Positions 53,099 to 62,747 of a stretch of 64,000 bases of DNA are shown one piece after another. The notes under the pieces were generated by a model. That model ran no database searches, was not told where the DNA came from, and saw only the letters and a list, made by a program, of their open reading frames with translations. Position 1 is the first letter of the stretch. The number at the start of each line of letters is the position of its first letter. This DNA comes from Couchioplanes caeruleus (GTDB lineage Bacteria > Actinomycetota > Actinomycetes > Mycobacteriales > Micromonosporaceae): NCBI RefSeq assembly GCF_023499255.1, contig NZ_CP092183.1, forward strand, positions 5,638,501-5,702,500, in the 5' to 3' direction. The position numbers were made by a program, and so were the translations under genes.

Positions 53099-54415
53099 AT
53101 GAAATCAACTCACGCAGCTTGCTTGGCCCTAGGGGCGGCAATTGGACTACTGCTCGCCAGGGCTATCCATCGGCTCAAAGTGGCAAAGCCGAATGGCTCC
53201 ATCCCTCTTCGCATCAACACACATGATACTAACGCAACCACTCCCCAGTCAGCTGCATTGTCGTCCGATGATTTATTGCAGGACGAAAAATCAGTAACCG
53301 ACGGTGGATCGTCCCGGCGAACGGCATTTTCGATCTTAGCTATATCGGTGCTCGCCACGTTTGGAACGGCAACTTTCGGCTTGTGTCAGTACCAACAATT
53401 CGCAGATTCCTATTCATCGCCCAAGCCGCCTGATTCGATCGCCCATATGGCACTTTTATTTGAAGAGCCGGGATCTCGGGTTCGAGCCATGCTATACGCT
53501 AGCCCCTCTGGCGCCTTCACCTTACGAGTGGTGTCGGAGGGGCCCAAAGGCGGAAACTTTCTTTTGATCTATGCTGGCCCTCCGGGGACGCTGGGCTACC
53601 GGGGTGCGCAGCGCCTACCTGTGCCAGGCGCCGATTCGTCGCTTGACCCACCCGATGGGTCCCTTCATCCACTCAACGTCCAGGCAATCTATAATCGGGA
53701 TGGAAGTCGGCTAGCTGTAGCGATGCGTTATCCCAGCGGGTCTACTCGACTCTTCCACCGCCAGAACCGTTCAGAAATTCCAAGTACATACTCGTTTCAG
53801 CATATTGATTTTGAAAAGAACTCAATAAGTTCCGCGATCGTAGGGGCCATGCTGCCTAAGGAATCGTCTTCGAGCATCGAAACCGTAATATATGGAAGAC
53901 TTCCTAGCTTTACACGCGACCTCGCCGGGAAGTCGGCCGGTCGTTTGCCGACAGTAGACGGGCCGACGGCAGTCAGGGAGTCTAATGGTACGTTTCGCGG
54001 CTACGTTAGCCACGATATCGGCAAGCTAACCGTTGGGAAGACTAACTTCTATCCAGCAGCGAGCATGAAGGTTGAATCTATAGTCGACTACAATAAGACA
54101 TACTATTCGGAGTCGCACGGCGCGGGCCCAGCGCAGTTCTCGGACGGTGCCGCCTTCCCGCTTCCCGAAAACCTGCAGGTCAAGAGGTCCCACCCTGCAA
54201 CCAGTGATGACAGCGAGCTTCGATGGTCTCAGTCGAATACTTCTAATGTGTCATGGTTGGTTGAAGACCAGAACGAACAGGACAAGTCCAACTACCACCT
54301 ATTCGTTGCAGGGCTCTTGTTTGGTGCCGCTTTCGGTTTCTTGGCGATGGTCATTGAGCGGGTTGGAGAACTTCTCACCTTCAGCCGCCGGAGTAGACGA
54401 CGGCGCAGGCATTAG
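53099..54415 (+). CDS. Orphan membrane protein, lower GC
   Basis: 438 residues with GGAG eight nt before ATG. Membrane segments: residues ~5-21 (ACLALGAAIGLLLARAI), ~75-95 (FSILAISVLATFGTATFGLC) and near the C-terminus (HLFVAGLLFGAAFGFLAMVI), ending in a basic tail. Between them lies a ~270-residue, probably extracellular domain rich in Ser/Thr with beta pattern. Codon use is much less GC-biased than its neighbours, indicating transfer. No family recognised. Confidence 0.68.
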   Translation: MKSTHAACLALGAAIGLLLARAIHRLKVAKPNGSIPLRINTHDTNATTPQSAALSSDDLLQDEKSVTDGGSSRRTAFSILAISVLATFGTATFGLCQYQQFADSYSSPKPPDSIAHMALLFEEPGSRVRAMLYASPSGAFTLRVVSEGPKGGNFLLIYAGPPGTLGYRGAQRLPVPGADSSLDPPDGSLHPLNVQAIYNRDGSRLAVAMRYPSGSTRLFHRQNRSEIPSTYSFQHIDFEKNSISSAIVGAMLPKESSSSIETVIYGRLPSFTRDLAGKSAGRLPTVDGPTAVRESNGTFRGYVSHDIGKLTVGKTNFYPAASMKVESIVDYNKTYYSESHGAGPAQFSDGAAFPLPENLQVKRSHPATSDDSELRWSQSNTSNVSWLVEDQNEQDKSNYHLFVAGLLFGAAFGFLAMVIERVGELLTFSRRSRRRRRH

Positions 54416-55388
54416 ACCCGACATCAGAACTGGTTATTGGTGCATCCAACGGCGTGTGGCGCGCATGCATGACTCCCACGTATCGACAGTCCGTGTGCAC
54501 GGATCTGCCGCCGAGCGTGTGCGCCGGCCAAGAGAGCGGCTAAGCGATGTGACACCGGCGCTGGCGACCCGATACGCGCTCGAGCCGAACTCCTTGCGCG
54601 CGGCCACGCCATGAGCGCGCCTCAAGCCCGAGCACGAAACGTTCGTTTGCTGGAGCCGCCCCATCGTGGATCACCCCAGAGGTCGAGGCGGAACGCCAAA
54701 GGACGGTTGAAGGTTGGCATCTTCAACAAACTGATGGAAGCACGCGCCCGGGCGCGATGGAAGTTCTCGGCAAGCTGGTCGCTGACGAGGATGCTCCAGC
54801 ATCGGTCCCGAGCCGACATCGGCAAGTTCATCTTCGAGCAGTTCCAGGGCAGAGCCACCGCATAGGTCAAGGGTCGACGGCAGGCTGGAGCAGACCCCAG
54901 GGTCCTGGCCGGTGCCATCGTGCTCGACGACGGACAGCCAGATAGGCATCTCTGTACACCGACGCCATCGAGTACGCCGACGACGAGCGTGAGGCCAACC
55001 GGGAGCATGACGAGTTCGAGTGAGAGTCGGCCCGGACACCCACACCCAGGGACCGGGCAGCTTTCGCATGCTTAATACATCTCAGTGATTCTGACGAGTG
55101 GCTGCGGTTGGCAGCGGTCGTGTACGCTCTCGTCCGCAGCGCACTACCTGAGAAGGGACCTGATCCGAAAGGCCAAGGGAGGCCAACGGATCAACCGGCG
55201 AGATCGGAAACCTAAAGTAGCACCAGAGCAAGACCAGGGACCTGCTCCGATCAGGAGCCGTCTCTGATGTGAGCCCCACGCTTCGCCGGTGGCGCGGACT
55301 CAGCGAGCACCAGTCAGTTGTTGAGACTGGTCGAGCTGAGCCGTGCCTATGCACCTCACTCGACCTCTACATCTTGAGAGGTAGACCT
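54416..55388. other. Decayed stretch with gene scraps
   Basis: No intact gene. At 54,949-55,023 a coding-like tail reads SLYTDAIEYADDEREAN and ends EHDEFE-stop, directly after a stop codon, so only the end of some gene remains. Elsewhere, overlapping frames in both directions lack ribosome sites. Nothing else supported. Confidence 0.4.
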
Positions 55389-55679
55389 GTGGGGATTGAG
55401 GACCCTGCAATCTGGATCGCGGTTGGCGGTGTGGTTAGTTCGGCCGCCGGTTTTGCTTGCAAAGTCCGGCTTGAGAAGATCCGCGCGAAGAGTCGCAAAG
55501 AGAATCTTGACCGAGCACTCCGAGGTGTTAAACCCGCCGACCGTCCGAAAATCATCGAAGCGATGGTCCGGTATGAGCGTCCAGCCTTCGAAGCTGCGCC
55601 AATCACTGATTCGGTCACAGAGATTGCCTCGTCCGTTGTGCAGAGGGCGCGCGGTGCGATTGAGGGGAAGGCGAGTTAG
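55389..55679 (+). CDS. Small protein with one N-terminal membrane helix
   Basis: 96 residues from GTG 55,389 (GAGAGG upstream). IWIAVGGVVSSAAGFACKV forms a membrane helix at about residues 7-25. A basic, charged helical region follows (RLEKIRAKSRKENLDRALRGV, DRPKIIEAMVRYER), and a C-terminal helix. The topology is an inner-membrane anchor with a cytosolic helical domain. A hairpin follows 23 nt after the stop. Function unknown. Confidence 0.6.
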   Translation: MGIEDPAIWIAVGGVVSSAAGFACKVRLEKIRAKSRKENLDRALRGVKPADRPKIIEAMVRYERPAFEAAPITDSVTEIASSVVQRARGAIEGKAS

Positions 55680-55702
55680 ACAGGCGACCGACGTTTGTGT
55701 AG

Positions 55703-55735
55703 CGAGAGGCGATCATTTTAGGTAAGCGCCTCTCG
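55703..55735 (+). terminator. 9-bp hairpin after the small membrane protein gene
   Basis: CGAGAGGCG (55,703-55,711) pairs exactly with CGCCTCTCG (55,727-55,735) around a 15-nt AT-rich loop. No T-run. Positions 55,736-56,008 hold nothing I can support. Confidence 0.55.
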
Positions 55736-56008
55736 TCACGCATGTCGAAGCAGATGGGTCGGCAAGTAACCGGAATCGGCAACCTCTTGAGGGCAGCGAT
55801 TCCGGCATTCCTGTGCACTGATCTGCCGCCGATAAGGTGCGCACGTGGTGTCTAACCGCGGGCACGCGGTGGTACCAGTACTCCGCTCCCCGCCGCTTTC
55901 CGCACAGTCGTTAGGCATCTAAGAATGCGAGCCACACTTCAGGACGGCCCGATCCGGCCGCCCTGGTCGAGACACCCGGTGGACGCCGTCCACCGCGACG
56001 CCTGAGGC

Positions 56009-59000
56009 TTACGCCTCGGCTTCTCGCCGGTCGGCCTCCAGATCACATTCTATCTGCTGTTGCAATACGGCCTGAAGCTCCCGGTACAGCTGTCGGACCG
56101 ATTCAGGTAGCTTCGCGTCCTGCGATAACGCCTGTGCCCGGCCGAGGTTGTCGACGTTTTGTTGAGCCGGCGTTCCGGGAGTGCGAGACGATCCGAACGG
56201 TATCCCGGACGTGAGGAGGGCGGCGCGCACGCCGTCGTGAACCTCAGTAGGGTGGCGGGCGAGAGCCTCGATGATCTCGGCGACGAGTGAAGGGCTGTCC
56301 AGCACGAAGTTGTCGCAGTGGGCCAGAGATTCAGCCATGAAGGTCAACTCGTCGGTCGTGCCTTGGGCCGCGACAGTGGAGATCGCCGTTGAGCCGCCGG
56401 TGGTCGGCGGGGTCCCGGCGATGACGGGCCAGATTCGTGCCCACTGGAAGCGCTGCAGGTCAGTAGAGCCGCAGGCCCGGCGGATCCAGTCGATGAGCGC
56501 GTCAGGGTGGTCGGCGAAGGCCCGATCGAATCCCCAGCCGGGCTGGATCGCCAGTCCGCCGCCAGCTTCGGCGCGGGCTGCGAGTCGATCGATAACCTCG
56601 GCGGGCAGGACGTTAGCCAACGCGACGAGGAGGAGCCGATTCATCGGAAACAGCTTGGGCTGCACGGCAAGGACAGACAGGATTGCGCGGCGCTCGCCGT
56701 CGGTCATCGTGGTGACCCAGCCCACGGGGTCCCGCATCGTGGCGATGGTCGTCGCGGAGGCGACCGCGTCGGGGTGCGTGGACGCGGCGGCAACAAGCAT
56801 CGGGGCATTGCCGATGGGATCGGTGCGAAGAAGGGCGCCCGCGCTGGCCAACGCTTTCTGGCTGACTATGGGATCCGGATGCGTCGTGGCTGCGGTGATG
56901 ATGGCCGCCGCGTTCGCGGCTGCGGTTGCCCATTCGGGCCGGGTGAAACCGTGAAGGGCGCCGATGGCGAGGCTCGCTCTGCCGGCGACGGCGGTCTCTA
57001 GCGCTGCGAGAAAGCCGGCTTGATCGGTCTGAAGGAGGGCGTCGAGGACCTCGGCGACTGCAAGGTCGAGCGGGCTTTCGGGCGCGGCCACGATGGCCTG
57101 GAACAACGCGCTCGTCTGGTCGGGACGAGCTGCGATCACGGTGCGCACGAATGGCTCCAGCCCGGGGGCGGGTTCGGTGCGCACTTCGGCGATCGCGCGG
57201 AGGCGTTCGGCGATGGTGTGAACGATGCTGTCAGGCTCCGCGAGGTCCTTCCAAAGCAGCTCCGCGACGTGGCGGCGGGCCTGCTCCCGCTCTCTGGTGA
57301 ACTCCTGGTAGCGCGAAAGCGCGGCCTGTCCGGAGTCAGCCCCGCCCGTCGATTCGCCGGTCTCGGCGTCCGCTGGGTCGGGAGTCAGGACGACCCGGTC
57401 GTGATCTCCGCTGACGAGCAGATCCGTGAGGAGGTCCTCCTCGTGGGCGTCGAGCACCGCGATCAGTGTCTTGCACGCGTCCTTGACGGCGGGAGACGCA
57501 GCGAGTGTGGCGTGCCAAGACACGGCGGTGCGGATCTCGCTGCGCACGAGCGGTTCGGCGGTGGCGTCGGCCGCAGCGGTCAGAGCCGCCACCGTCTCCA
57601 GGTCGTCGTCCTCCCACGCTATGACGGTCTCCGTCGGCACCTGACGTCCAAAGTAGCCGACCGGCTCGCTCAGCGCCTCGCCCAGAAGGCGGACCGCGGC
57701 GACCGCCCGGCGTACATCGGCACCGGCGATGATCGGGCCGAGGAGCCCGCGGATGCGGTCCCGCAGAGGCCGGACGTGCCCTGGGTCGACGGTGAAAGCC
57801 TGGAAGCCGATCGCGTTCAGCTGCCACTGCTGCTCGAAACCGGTCTTGGATAACAAGGGCTCAACCACGAACAACGGCGTACGGATCGTTCCGACAGGGT
57901 CGGACTGGCCCAGCCAGACGGTAAGCCGGTCGAGCAGGGCGCCGGCGGTGTCGAGGGCGCCGGGCTTGTTGAGCCGAACCAGATTCTCCAGGACGCGGAC
58001 GGGGTGGTGTGGTTGCTGGTGCGGTGGGCGGCTGTCGGCGCGCGCAAGATCCCACAGCAGGTCGAACACCGTGGCTAGGAGGTTGTGGTCTGCCGTTGCG
58101 CAGATTCCGGCCAGCCGGGCGCAGCGATGGCGGACGTCGTCGTGGTCCAACCAGCCACCAGGGCTGGGCGGCCCGGGCGTCGCGATGACGTCGTGCAGGA
58201 GTGCCAGCACTCTGCTGCTCTGGGCTGCGGCGGTAGTCGGTAGTGCCTCCAGCGCCGCGTACCGCTGGTGATTGTCCGCCGCGAGAAGCCAGGCTCGGAA
58301 ATCTATCCAGATCGGGTTGAAAGCGTCCGGCGGTGTTGTGGTGCCTTCGAGTTTGGCCGTATTGCGCAGCCGCCAGTCCAGGCCGGCCAGGCTTGCCACG
58401 AGGGCGAGTCGATGGCCGGGGAACGCCTGCCAGAGCTGCTCGGCGAACCCGCCGTCCACGCCCCCGACGACAGCTTCCCGGGCCAATACCTCGTCGGCGA
58501 GCAGGTCCGGCACAACGGTGATCGTGCCGTCCCGATCGAGCAGCACCCCGTGCTCCGTCAGGGCCTGGATCATGTGCAGGAGGTCTCCGCGATCCATGCC
58601 GAGGAACTGCGCCAACGCGTCGAGCACCGGTAGGTCGTTGCGGGGGACCCAGGTCAGCGCGGCGATCGTCGCGACGAGTTTGCGAGTCTGCTCGGCGGTG
58701 CCGGTGGTGACTCCGGCCAGGATGACCTGGCCGTAGCGGGCCATGACCTCGCGCCGCAGCGTCTTGTCTAAGGTCGGAGCGGTGAAAAGCTCACGTCGCC
58801 GGATCATCGCGATCGCGATAACCGCGATGGCCGGCGTCGCGCGCGCAGTCTGCGCGAGTTGTTCGGCGAACTCGGCGGTCAGGGTCACGTCGTCGGCCTG
58901 CAAAGCTTGCACCAGGTCGCGGGCGGCGGCGGCGGTCAGCGGGGCCAAGGAGTGGACCATAAGGTCGGCTAGGTCGAACTGGGCCGCCACGATGGCCTGC

Positions 59001-59908
59001 TCGCCCAGCTCCGTGGCGAAAGACCGCATCGTGATCACGATCCGCACGCCGTCGGTGCGGCGGGCGTACTGCAGCAGCACGGCTAGCCCCGCCGGGTCAC
59101 GGTGGGCGTCCTCTACGAGAAGGATCGTCGGGCCGATCGGCAATTCGGCCAAAGCGCCGAAGTCCAGGACGTGGCCGTCGGCGCGAACCAGGACTGGGAT
59201 GGGTTTCAGGTTCTCTTGAACCTGCTGCAGTGCCTCGAAGATCAGCCGTGTCTTGCCGCGTCCGGCCGGGCCGTCAACGAGCAGAATCTTGGGGCCGGCC
59301 GGGTCGGTGAGGGCGGTGACGATCGCGGTGACTTCTTCGGCGCGGCCGGCCAACCCCGCCCGGTGGTGGAACCGGGCGCTGGGATCCAGCAACGGTGCGA
59401 AGTAGTCGTCGAGCAGCAGGAACGCGTCGGTGCTGGCAATCGGCAGGAACTGCTGGCGGAACTGCCGGCCAAAGTGGGTGTCCAGCAGCATCCGCTGGTC
59501 TTGGACGAGCAGTGACCGCACACGATCGCCGAGGTCGGCCTGATCCCAAATCTCCCAACCCGGTTGCTTGGTGATCAAGGACCGCGCCCTTGCGCTTGCG
59601 ATGCGGGAGTACACGATTACGTTCTTGTCCGCGGTGTCTCCCGCGTCCGCCACGTCCTTGACCATCTTGTCGATGTGAACCTGGGTGAGGGTTTTCTGGT
59701 CCTTGCACTGCCAGTTCGCGCGGGTTCCGTCAGAAAACACACCGCGGTGATCGACTCCATCTTGGCCTTGACCGGTCGTTCCGTTCCTCGCCGACGACAC
59801 CAGCCGCGGGTTCGCGCCCGGTACCCGCTCCATCCGCTTGAGCAAGTCTCCGAGGAATTCCTCGAGCGCGTACCCGCCCATGCCAGGAGTCGGCAGTACG
59901 TCGCTCAT
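56009..59908 (-). CDS. Avs-like antiviral STAND ATPase with N-terminal Mrr-type nuclease
   Basis: About 1,299 residues from ATG 59,908 (the frame is open to 60,037, but the added part is basic shadow). Residues ~10-130 form an Mrr-like PD-(D/E)XK nuclease: GYALEEFLGDLLKRM, D53 in QDGVDHRG and the Q-x-K variant Q67-C-K69 (RANWQCKDQ). The NTPase follows: P-loop GPAGRGKT (213-220) and Walker B TILLVEDAHR (261-270). The remaining ~850 residues are an alpha-solenoid (LATVFDLLWDLARADS, HPDPIVSQKALASAGALL), suited to sensing a phage protein. The order is that of Avs proteins, which detect terminase or portal and then degrade DNA. No partner gene; stand-alone as expected. Confidence 0.83.
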   Translation of the reverse strand: MSDVLPTPGMGGYALEEFLGDLLKRMERVPGANPRLVSSARNGTTGQGQDGVDHRGVFSDGTRANWQCKDQKTLTQVHIDKMVKDVADAGDTADKNVIVYSRIASARARSLITKQPGWEIWDQADLGDRVRSLLVQDQRMLLDTHFGRQFRQQFLPIASTDAFLLLDDYFAPLLDPSARFHHRAGLAGRAEEVTAIVTALTDPAGPKILLVDGPAGRGKTRLIFEALQQVQENLKPIPVLVRADGHVLDFGALAELPIGPTILLVEDAHRDPAGLAVLLQYARRTDGVRIVITMRSFATELGEQAIVAAQFDLADLMVHSLAPLTAAAARDLVQALQADDVTLTAEFAEQLAQTARATPAIAVIAIAMIRRRELFTAPTLDKTLRREVMARYGQVILAGVTTGTAEQTRKLVATIAALTWVPRNDLPVLDALAQFLGMDRGDLLHMIQALTEHGVLLDRDGTITVVPDLLADEVLAREAVVGGVDGGFAEQLWQAFPGHRLALVASLAGLDWRLRNTAKLEGTTTPPDAFNPIWIDFRAWLLAADNHQRYAALEALPTTAAAQSSRVLALLHDVIATPGPPSPGGWLDHDDVRHRCARLAGICATADHNLLATVFDLLWDLARADSRPPHQQPHHPVRVLENLVRLNKPGALDTAGALLDRLTVWLGQSDPVGTIRTPLFVVEPLLSKTGFEQQWQLNAIGFQAFTVDPGHVRPLRDRIRGLLGPIIAGADVRRAVAAVRLLGEALSEPVGYFGRQVPTETVIAWEDDDLETVAALTAAADATAEPLVRSEIRTAVSWHATLAASPAVKDACKTLIAVLDAHEEDLLTDLLVSGDHDRVVLTPDPADAETGESTGGADSGQAALSRYQEFTREREQARRHVAELLWKDLAEPDSIVHTIAERLRAIAEVRTEPAPGLEPFVRTVIAARPDQTSALFQAIVAAPESPLDLAVAEVLDALLQTDQAGFLAALETAVAGRASLAIGALHGFTRPEWATAAANAAAIITAATTHPDPIVSQKALASAGALLRTDPIGNAPMLVAAASTHPDAVASATTIATMRDPVGWVTTMTDGERRAILSVLAVQPKLFPMNRLLLVALANVLPAEVIDRLAARAEAGGGLAIQPGWGFDRAFADHPDALIDWIRRACGSTDLQRFQWARIWPVIAGTPPTTGGSTAISTVAAQGTTDELTFMAESLAHCDNFVLDSPSLVAEIIEALARHPTEVHDGVRAALLTSGIPFGSSRTPGTPAQQNVDNLGRAQALSQDAKLPESVRQLYRELQAVLQQQIECDLEADRREAEA

Positions 59909-60453
59909 CCTCACCACCGTCCTTGGGGGCACGTCGGCATCGACGGCCCGCTCATAATACGCGATCCGTAACTTAGGGTGAGCGACGTGCCTTGCTGCCC
60001 GCCTACAGACAGGCCGGACACTTATGAGGACGGGCACCGTGATGGTTGCTACCAGCGATTTGACCTCAGGGCGGAGCGCGCCGACCTCTTGCGCCTTGGG
60101 CCGGCTCAGGACGCGACCGCACTCCCCTAGCTCGCGCCACGCTCGAAGACAGCATGCCTATCGGGCGCAACTTGCAGAAGCCTTGACCACACTGGCCGAA
60201 TCCGTGTCCGACGCTGGGGATCGTCCGCAGGCAGCCCTAGACAGCTATGGTCGCTAGACAAGGCGAACAGGGGCGGGAAGACGGCCTGGCTCGCCTCGGT
60301 TCTTGTCGGTCCTACCTCCTAGAATTCACGTCGGCAGAAGGCCCCCGAATGACGGCCGGGAGCCCTGCCAAAAAAGTTCCAAGATTTTTTGCCGGTACCC
60401 CGCTCTGACGGCCTGGAGGAGTAGGAGAACCACTCCAGACACGAAGGAGCACC
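59909..60453. other. Non-coding stretch with a TPR-like scrap and an A6/T6 motif
   Basis: At 60,160-60,257 the plus strand encodes YRAQLAEALTTLAESVSDAGDR, a TPR-protein fragment without start. At 60,370-60,390, A6 and T6 flank GTTCCAAGA, an unusual AT-rich block in GC-rich sequence about 65 bp upstream of the next gene; it may be its promoter. Confidence 0.45.
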
Positions 60454-62004
60454 ATGAACGACAACGAGACGGCCTCCGCAGAGAGCCCCGATTCGCTCAC
60501 CCCGCCGGCCGGCAAAGGGATTCCTTTGGCCCGCGCGTTCCAGCGAGCGGCGGCCGGGAGCCCGAACAGGGCAGGTGCCCCGCTCGCGGCTCTGTTCCCC
60601 CAGGCCGCCGCGTTGACCTCGGCCATGCCCCATGTCGTGGTGTCACCGGCCAAGGTCGTGGTGGTCCGGCGCCGTCAGCAGGTGATGTCTCGCAGCGCGG
60701 TCTTCCGGGCGCATCAGCGGCTGATCGACCGCAGGCTCACCCGCAGCGCCCGCGAGGCCGCCGGACGAGCCCGACGCGCGCCGAGCCGCGAGTCGCGCCT
60801 TCGCGGCGCCTTCATGGCCGGTTGGGCGGGAACACCTGAGGGCAGGCAGTCCTTCCTGGACGAGATAGCGCCCTCGCTGAAGGTCCTGAACCAGATCACG
60901 GACATGATCCGCCCCCTCGCCTGGCTCGAGGAGTTGCAGGAGACGCTTCAGAGTCTGGTCCGCCCGCTCGATGCTCTGTTCGAGGAGGTGCAGCAGGCGC
61001 TCCAGAGCCTCGTATGGGCCCCGATGTTCAAGGCGCTGCGTCGCATCCAGGAGCAGATCGCCACGGCCGCCTGGCCGGTGTTCAGCATCACCCAGCGCAT
61101 CCGGGACGCCGTGACCAGCAGCGCGAGCTGGCTCACGGGCGCGTTCCGGCACCCGCGGGAATGGGCTTCGGGCTTCATGACCTACCAGGCAAAGCTGCGG
61201 CAGCAGGTCAGCTCGATGATCGACTCCTGGAGCTGGAAGCTGCCCGGCTTCACTGAGGTCATCCGGCCGATCACAGAGGGCTTCGCGACGATCCTCCGTG
61301 ACATCAGGTGGCCTGAATTCAGGTTCCCTGACTGGTCGGCGGTGACCGAGGCGCTCTTCAAGCTGGCGGTCCGCGCGGTCTTCTGGGCGGCCGTCCGGGT
61401 TCGCAGGGCGATCCTCCGGGAGGAGAACAGCGAGGAGATCGTCCGGGAGTTCATGCTCGAGTTCCTGGATCTTTTCCCGAAGGGCCAGCCGCACATCGAG
61501 GCTGCGAAGGAGGCCCTGCTTGAAGACGCGTGGTTGAAGGCGGAGCCGGAGAACGTGAAGACGGTGCTGCTCAAGCGGATCAGGGAGCTCCACCGCAATC
61601 ACCGCCTGATCGGCGACACCGAGCTCGGGTACCGCCGCCTCGTGTCCCTGCACACGCCGTTGGGCCAAGCCGATAGCGACGCGGTCCTCACCTTGGCGGA
61701 GGCGCTGGCCGACCCGCGCTCGGTCGAGGACCTCGTGCTCAGCTTGCCCGAGTTCCGCGACCCGCGCATCGACCGTGTCCTCGACAAGCTCAAGCCCGGC
61801 GAGCGGGAAGTCGCTGACCTTTACGCAGTTCACGACGGAATGACCTGGGATCTGGCCGCCGCGGCGGCCGGGCAGCCGCCGGCCTTCGGCGAGCGTGTCC
61901 GCAGGAAGTTGGACAGGTTGGGGAAAGACTTCACCAGCCGACAGGCCGGCGGGCTCCGGATTCCCACCACGACGAGGCCGCGGACCAGGCCAGCGTTCGG
62001 CTGA
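60454..62004 (+). CDS. Unknown helical protein with possible sigma-region-4-like C-terminus
   Basis: 516 residues with ribosome site GAAGGAG four nt before ATG. Residues ~85-120 are basic (RRLTRSAREAAGRARRA). A long amphipathic helical part follows (LEELQETLQSLVRPLDALFEEVQ, IQEQIATAAWPVF), including two hydrophobic stretches too short for sure membrane helices. Near the C-terminus, LKPGEREVADLYAVHDGMTW and ERVRRKLDRL resemble the region-4 helix-turn-helix of sigma factors. The helix-rich middle could bind membranes or DNA. It precedes a small membrane protein by 96 bp. Confidence 0.65.
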   Translation: MNDNETASAESPDSLTPPAGKGIPLARAFQRAAAGSPNRAGAPLAALFPQAAALTSAMPHVVVSPAKVVVVRRRQQVMSRSAVFRAHQRLIDRRLTRSAREAAGRARRAPSRESRLRGAFMAGWAGTPEGRQSFLDEIAPSLKVLNQITDMIRPLAWLEELQETLQSLVRPLDALFEEVQQALQSLVWAPMFKALRRIQEQIATAAWPVFSITQRIRDAVTSSASWLTGAFRHPREWASGFMTYQAKLRQQVSSMIDSWSWKLPGFTEVIRPITEGFATILRDIRWPEFRFPDWSAVTEALFKLAVRAVFWAAVRVRRAILREENSEEIVREFMLEFLDLFPKGQPHIEAAKEALLEDAWLKAEPENVKTVLLKRIRELHRNHRLIGDTELGYRRLVSLHTPLGQADSDAVLTLAEALADPRSVEDLVLSLPEFRDPRIDRVLDKLKPGEREVADLYAVHDGMTWDLAAAAAGQPPAFGERVRRKLDRLGKDFTSRQAGGLRIPTTTRPRTRPAFG

Positions 62005-62100
62005 GCTCGTCCCGGCTGCGGCGGATGCAGCCGCTTGCGACCCGCGAGCGGTCCCGAGCGGCTTCCCCAGACTTTTTCGCTCGTTCTCCGGAGGTTCTCC

Positions 62101-62373
62101 ATGCCCGCGAATGCGGACGGCTCCTGCACGCCCAAAAGCCGCAACACGGCCCTCAAGGACCAGGCCAATTGCAGCCCCAACCGCAAGATCAAGGTTGCCG
62201 CCGGCAGCGGCTTCGGAACGCTGCTCGCCTCCTCGCTGACGCAGGTTCTCGGCTTGGTGCCGCCCGGCCTTGAGACCAAGTTCCACGGAGGCCTCGCCTT
62301 GGTTGCCTTGACCGGCCTGCTCTACTTGGCGCTGCCCCGCAAGGCCAAGATCACCCTTGAGTGGGAACGGTGA
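62101..62373 (+). CDS. Small membrane protein, holin-like size
   Basis: 90 residues from ATG 62,101, with GGAGG six nt upstream. Two hydrophobic segments: GFGTLLASSLTQVLGLVPP (about 37-55) and GGLALVALTGLLYLAL (about 63-78), ending in a basic LPRKAKITLEWER. The N-terminus is Cys/Asn/Lys-rich. Size and topology are holin-like, but there is no lysis gene nearby. It is probably co-transcribed with the preceding gene. Confidence 0.65.
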   Translation: MPANADGSCTPKSRNTALKDQANCSPNRKIKVAAGSGFGTLLASSLTQVLGLVPPGLETKFHGGLALVALTGLLYLALPRKAKITLEWER

Positions 62374-62747
62374 TCGCAGACCGTTATGGGTTTCGAAATC
62401 TCGGCTCGCACTCAGGTAATACGGGAAGTTCCGGCAGGCCACGGTGTTGCGGGGCGGGATCCGCCGGCCGCCGGAGTCGAGGTGCGGTCGTGCTCGGCGT
62501 CGCGATCCTTGTCGTCCTCGTCGCCACGATCGCGGCCGCGGCCGGTCGGGGTGGACTACGCGCGGATCAGCGAAGTAGCGGTACAGCAAGGTCTCAGGAT
62601 GCCGGTCTTCGCGCCGATCGCACCGACTCGTGATCGGCTACGCGCAGGCAACTGTTCGGACCTGCCCCGACCCGTCACCTGGCCAATCGGATCCCGCCCC
62701 ACTTGGCGACCTCCGTTTGTGTCACACCCTCGCTACATAATGCGAAG
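62374..62747. other. Non-coding stretch
   Basis: No gene supported; frames are short and lack ribosome sites. Confidence 0.4.

Noticed and set aside
60643..62589. 648-codon minus-strand frame
   Set aside because: Shadow of the plus-strand gene at 60454-62004, which has a clear ribosome site.
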